Source: Pseudomonadota bacterium (GTDB lineage: Bacteria; Cyanobacteriota; Vampirovibrionia; Obscuribacterales; Obscuribacteraceae). Taken from it: 64,000 nt of DNA. The position numbers and the translations under genes are program-made. This document shows positions 62,106 to 64,000 of the stretch, in pieces. Each line of letters starts with the position of its first letter. Position 1 is the stretch's first letter. The stretch covers positions 62,001 through 126,000 of the forward strand of contig JAJPGY010000013.1 in the NCBI GenBank assembly GCA_021325555.1, given 5' to 3'. The notes beneath the pieces are model-generated. The model was not told the DNA's origin and ran no database searches. It was given only the letters and a program-made list of their open reading frames with translations.

Positions 62106-63275
62106 ATGCGCCGGACGCCCGCCTATCTTTTCATCGCCTGGGCCCTGCTGCCCATCTGGATTGCCGGCGGGCAGGCGCGTGTCCTCAAGCCATTGTCCTC
62201 AGCCTCGGAGTCTTTACGCATCCTGCGCAGCGAGGCGCTGGAGGCCCGACTGAACGGGCAGGACGAGCAGGCGCTCGACGCCTACGAAAGGGCGGTGTCC
62301 CTGGCCAGGCGGGAGTTCGGCGACAGCTCCAGCTACCTCTCCGATCTTTACTTCGAGATGGGCACCTACGCTTTCGAGACCAGCAAGTTTGAAAGAGCGG
62401 AGACCTACTTGATGAGCGCCGTCAAGCTCAACCCCAATTCGGTGACCGCGCGGGTGAAGCTGTCGGAGCTTCTGCGGCTGAGGAACAGGCCGGAGGACGC
62501 GGCCATGCAGGCAAGTCAGGCGCTCCTCAAGCACCCCAACTCCATCCAGGCCAGGCAAGCTCTGGCGCTCGCCTACCTGGACATGAACGACCTGGCGCGG
62601 GCCAACCGCGCCTTCTATGTTCTGGACGAGGTCCAGCGCGGCAAGGCGGCGCCTCCGCCTGCGCCACCGCCGGCAGTGGCACCGCAGCCGCCGCCCGAGG
62701 AGAAGCCGGCGGTCGCATCGGTGCTCTCGCCGCTGAAGGCGCTGACCAAGTCGGTTGCCAGGCCGGAGGAAAAGCCGGCAAGGAAAGCGGAGCCCGGCAA
62801 AAAGCCCAAAGCCGAGGCAAAGCCGGCGCCGCCCGCCCGCAAGCCTCAGCCCAGGCCGAAGCCCGAAAAGCCCCGACCCGCCACCAGGGAGGTCAAGCCT
62901 AAGGCGGCCGCTCCTGCATTGAAGCCCGAGGCGCCGAAGGGCGAATCGAAGCCGGTCGGGCTGAAGGCCAAGCCGGCGGAGCTGAAGGCCAAGCCGGCGA
63001 AGCCTCCTCGCGGGCTTGTGCCGCCGCCACCGCCGGTAGTGCCGTCATACGTGGTGGCACCGCCGCCGCCGCCATACGGGGCGCCGTCAGGGCTGGGCGT
63101 GACCACCGGCAATCCGGGCTACAGCCTGAAAACCGAGGTAAAGATGAAGCCGAAGGAGAAGCCCAAGGAGCAGGCCAAGGAGGACAAGGCCGCTCCCCCC
63201 GCCTCGTCCGGCGGTTCAGACGACGACTTCCTTCTCGATTGGTTCGACAAGGGCGGCAAGAAAAAGGGCAAGTAG
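62106..63275 (+). CDS. TPR protein with long Pro/Lys-rich tail
   Basis: 389 residues. A hydrophobic start (AYLFIAWALLPIWIAGG) suggests export. Residues ~35-175 hold TPR units (ALEARLNGQDEQALDAYERAVSLARREF; FEMGTYAFETSKFERAETYLMSAVKLNP; RQALALAYLDMNDLARANRAF). The remaining ~200 residues are Pro/Lys/Ala-rich with repeated KPAELKAKPAK-type units and a PPPPPVVPSYVV stretch, ending in an acidic-then-basic DDDFLLDWFDKGGKKKGK. The ATG at 62106 overlaps a start-stop ATGTAA at 62101 (ATGTAATG). Confidence 0.75.
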   Translation: MRRTPAYLFIAWALLPIWIAGGQARVLKPLSSASESLRILRSEALEARLNGQDEQALDAYERAVSLARREFGDSSSYLSDLYFEMGTYAFETSKFERAETYLMSAVKLNPNSVTARVKLSELLRLRNRPEDAAMQASQALLKHPNSIQARQALALAYLDMNDLARANRAFYVLDEVQRGKAAPPPAPPPAVAPQPPPEEKPAVASVLSPLKALTKSVARPEEKPARKAEPGKKPKAEAKPAPPARKPQPRPKPEKPRPATREVKPKAAAPALKPEAPKGESKPVGLKAKPAELKAKPAKPPRGLVPPPPPVVPSYVVAPPPPPYGAPSGLGVTTGNPGYSLKTEVKMKPKEKPKEQAKEDKAAPPASSGGSDDDFLLDWFDKGGKKKGK

Positions 63276-63291
63276 CGCCGCTTCCACCCGC

Positions 63292-64000
63292 CTACTGGCC
63301 GACGCCGGACTGCGGGGCGGCGTCCGGGCGCGGGAAGTTGCGTGCCTGCTGATTGCCGGGCATGATCTCCGGCAGCCGCTGCCGCTGCTCGGGGGTGAGA
63401 ACGGAACGCAGGGAGAGGAAATCCTCGATCTGCATCTCCTCCATCCGGTCCTGCATCCTGCGCAGCTCCCTGCGCTTTGCCCGTATCTGCTCCTCGCTGG
63501 CGTTGGGATCGAACATGAGCTGGCGCATCTCCGCCCGCTTCTCCCTGAGCGACAGCCGCAACGCGCGGGCCTTGCCGGAGTTCTGCCCGCGCAGCTCGCG
63601 AATTCGCTGCTTCTGCTCCTCGGACAGCCCCAGCGCCCCCAGATTAATGGCCATGCCGCCGACCCGGCCGCCGGCACCCGCCCGCCCCTGTCCCGGGTTG
63701 CCGAACTGCCCCAGCCCTTCCCGTCCGGGAAAACGCCGCCCGGGCATGGCGCCCGTGTCCGGCGCAAACCTGCCTGGTCCGGGCCCGGTCGCACCAGGCG
63801 ACCAGCGGCGGTAGGACCCGCCCTCGAGGTTGTTGCCGGCTTCGCCCGCCGGGCCCGCCTCCTCCTCGAGCTGCCGGCGCCGGAGTCCGCGCCTGAATCC
63901 GCCCTGAGGAGCCGGCAGGCTCGCCCCGTCGCGCCCGAAATCCTGCGCCACAAGCCAGCTTCCGCCGCGCCGGCCGGCCGTGCCCGGCGCCGGATCGCCG
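63292..64000 (-). CDS. Spy/CpxP-like periplasmic protein (5' end outside window)
   Basis: The frame is open to the window edge, and the visible first residues (SWLVAQDFGRDG) look like the end of a signal peptide (VA-QD), so the true start is probably beyond 64000; a GTG at 63951 is an alternative. The C-terminal half has GLSEEQKQRIRELRGQNSGKARALRLSLREKRAEMRQLMFD and SLRSVLTPEQRQRLPEI, the LTxEQ helices of the Spy/CpxP/zinc-resistance fold. The N-terminal half is Gly/Arg/Pro-rich. It is convergent with the Pro/Lys TPR gene. Envelope stress or chaperone function is inferred from the family. Confidence 0.75.
   Translation of the reverse strand, partial: GDPAPGTAGRRGGSWLVAQDFGRDGASLPAPQGGFRRGLRRRQLEEEAGPAGEAGNNLEGGSYRRWSPGATGPGPGRFAPDTGAMPGRRFPGREGLGQFGNPGQGRAGAGGRVGGMAINLGALGLSEEQKQRIRELRGQNSGKARALRLSLREKRAEMRQLMFDPNASEEQIRAKRRELRRMQDRMEEMQIEDFLSLRSVLTPEQRQRLPEIMPGNQQARNFPRPDAAPQSGVGQ

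Overview
The window is GC-rich, densely coded bacterial chromosome with housekeeping genes throughout. It contains no tRNA, rRNA, CRISPR array, transposase, integrase or phage gene that I can recognise. The set of genes (quinone-dependent complex I module, type IV secretion-like machine with both VirB4 and VirB10-like parts, many secreted TPR and Pro/Ala-rich proteins, several HExxH peptidases, PxpA, OtsA) suggests a diderm, respiring bacterium. A non-photosynthetic relative of Cyanobacteria (Melainabacteria/Vampirovibrionia, Obscuribacterales-like) is my best guess, but this rests on overall impression and not on a marker phylogeny.

Layout. 1-4.2 kb (minus strand): a TPR protein cut by the window edge, a small membrane protein, NAD-dependent DNA ligase and a thiolase. 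4.3-4.6 kb: an intergenic array of four degenerate ~79-bp repeats carrying TGTCAGA-type palindromes. 4.7-7.9 kb: an RDD membrane protein, a lone CoA-transferase beta-like subunit and an SDR-like/SCP2-like fusion. 7.9-10.4 kb: riboflavin genes ribE-ribBA-ribH.

10.5-30.9 kb is the most interesting part: a divergent pair of operons encoding a type IV secretion-like apparatus. The minus arm (about 25.1 down to 10.5 kb) has ten genes: three secreted or lipoprotein Pro/Gly-rich proteins, two paralogous VirB6-like membrane proteins with very long low-complexity tails, a DUF2225-like zinc protein, a small VirB3/PrgI-like protein, the VirB4 ATPase and two short single-pass proteins of VirB8 type. The plus arm (25.5-30.9 kb) has two secreted TPR proteins, two small membrane proteins and a VirB10-like secreted protein. 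Between the arms lie a good sigma70-type promoter and two perfect palindromes. I find no relaxase, VirD4 or VirB11, so the machine looks like a chromosomal, non-conjugative (or incomplete) system.

31-38.7 kb: ubiX-rimM, then a secreted HELTH metallopeptidase in locally lower-GC DNA, a second HExxH peptidase, OtsA and a trypsin-like membrane-associated protease. 38.7-45 kb: nuoA-B-C-D-H-I-J-K on the minus strand, with several lineage-specific oddities (Cys4 insertion in NuoD, N-terminal membrane extension of NuoK, Pro/Lys tail on NuoI) and no NADH-input (EFG) or LMN genes in the window. 45.2-51.5 kb: RNase III, a small secreted coiled-coil protein, ribosomal protein S1 (four S1 domains), an HD-GYP protein with GAF-like regions and a Nudix hydrolase.

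51.5-56.6 kb: a five-gene operon of MoxR ATPase, DUF58, DUF4350-like, DUF4129-like and multi-pass membrane proteins. 56.8-64 kb: hypothetical proteins, a GAF/PAS/LuxR regulator, a small HEFVH protein, PxpA, a TPR protein with a long Pro/Lys tail, and a Spy/CpxP-like protein running off the end.
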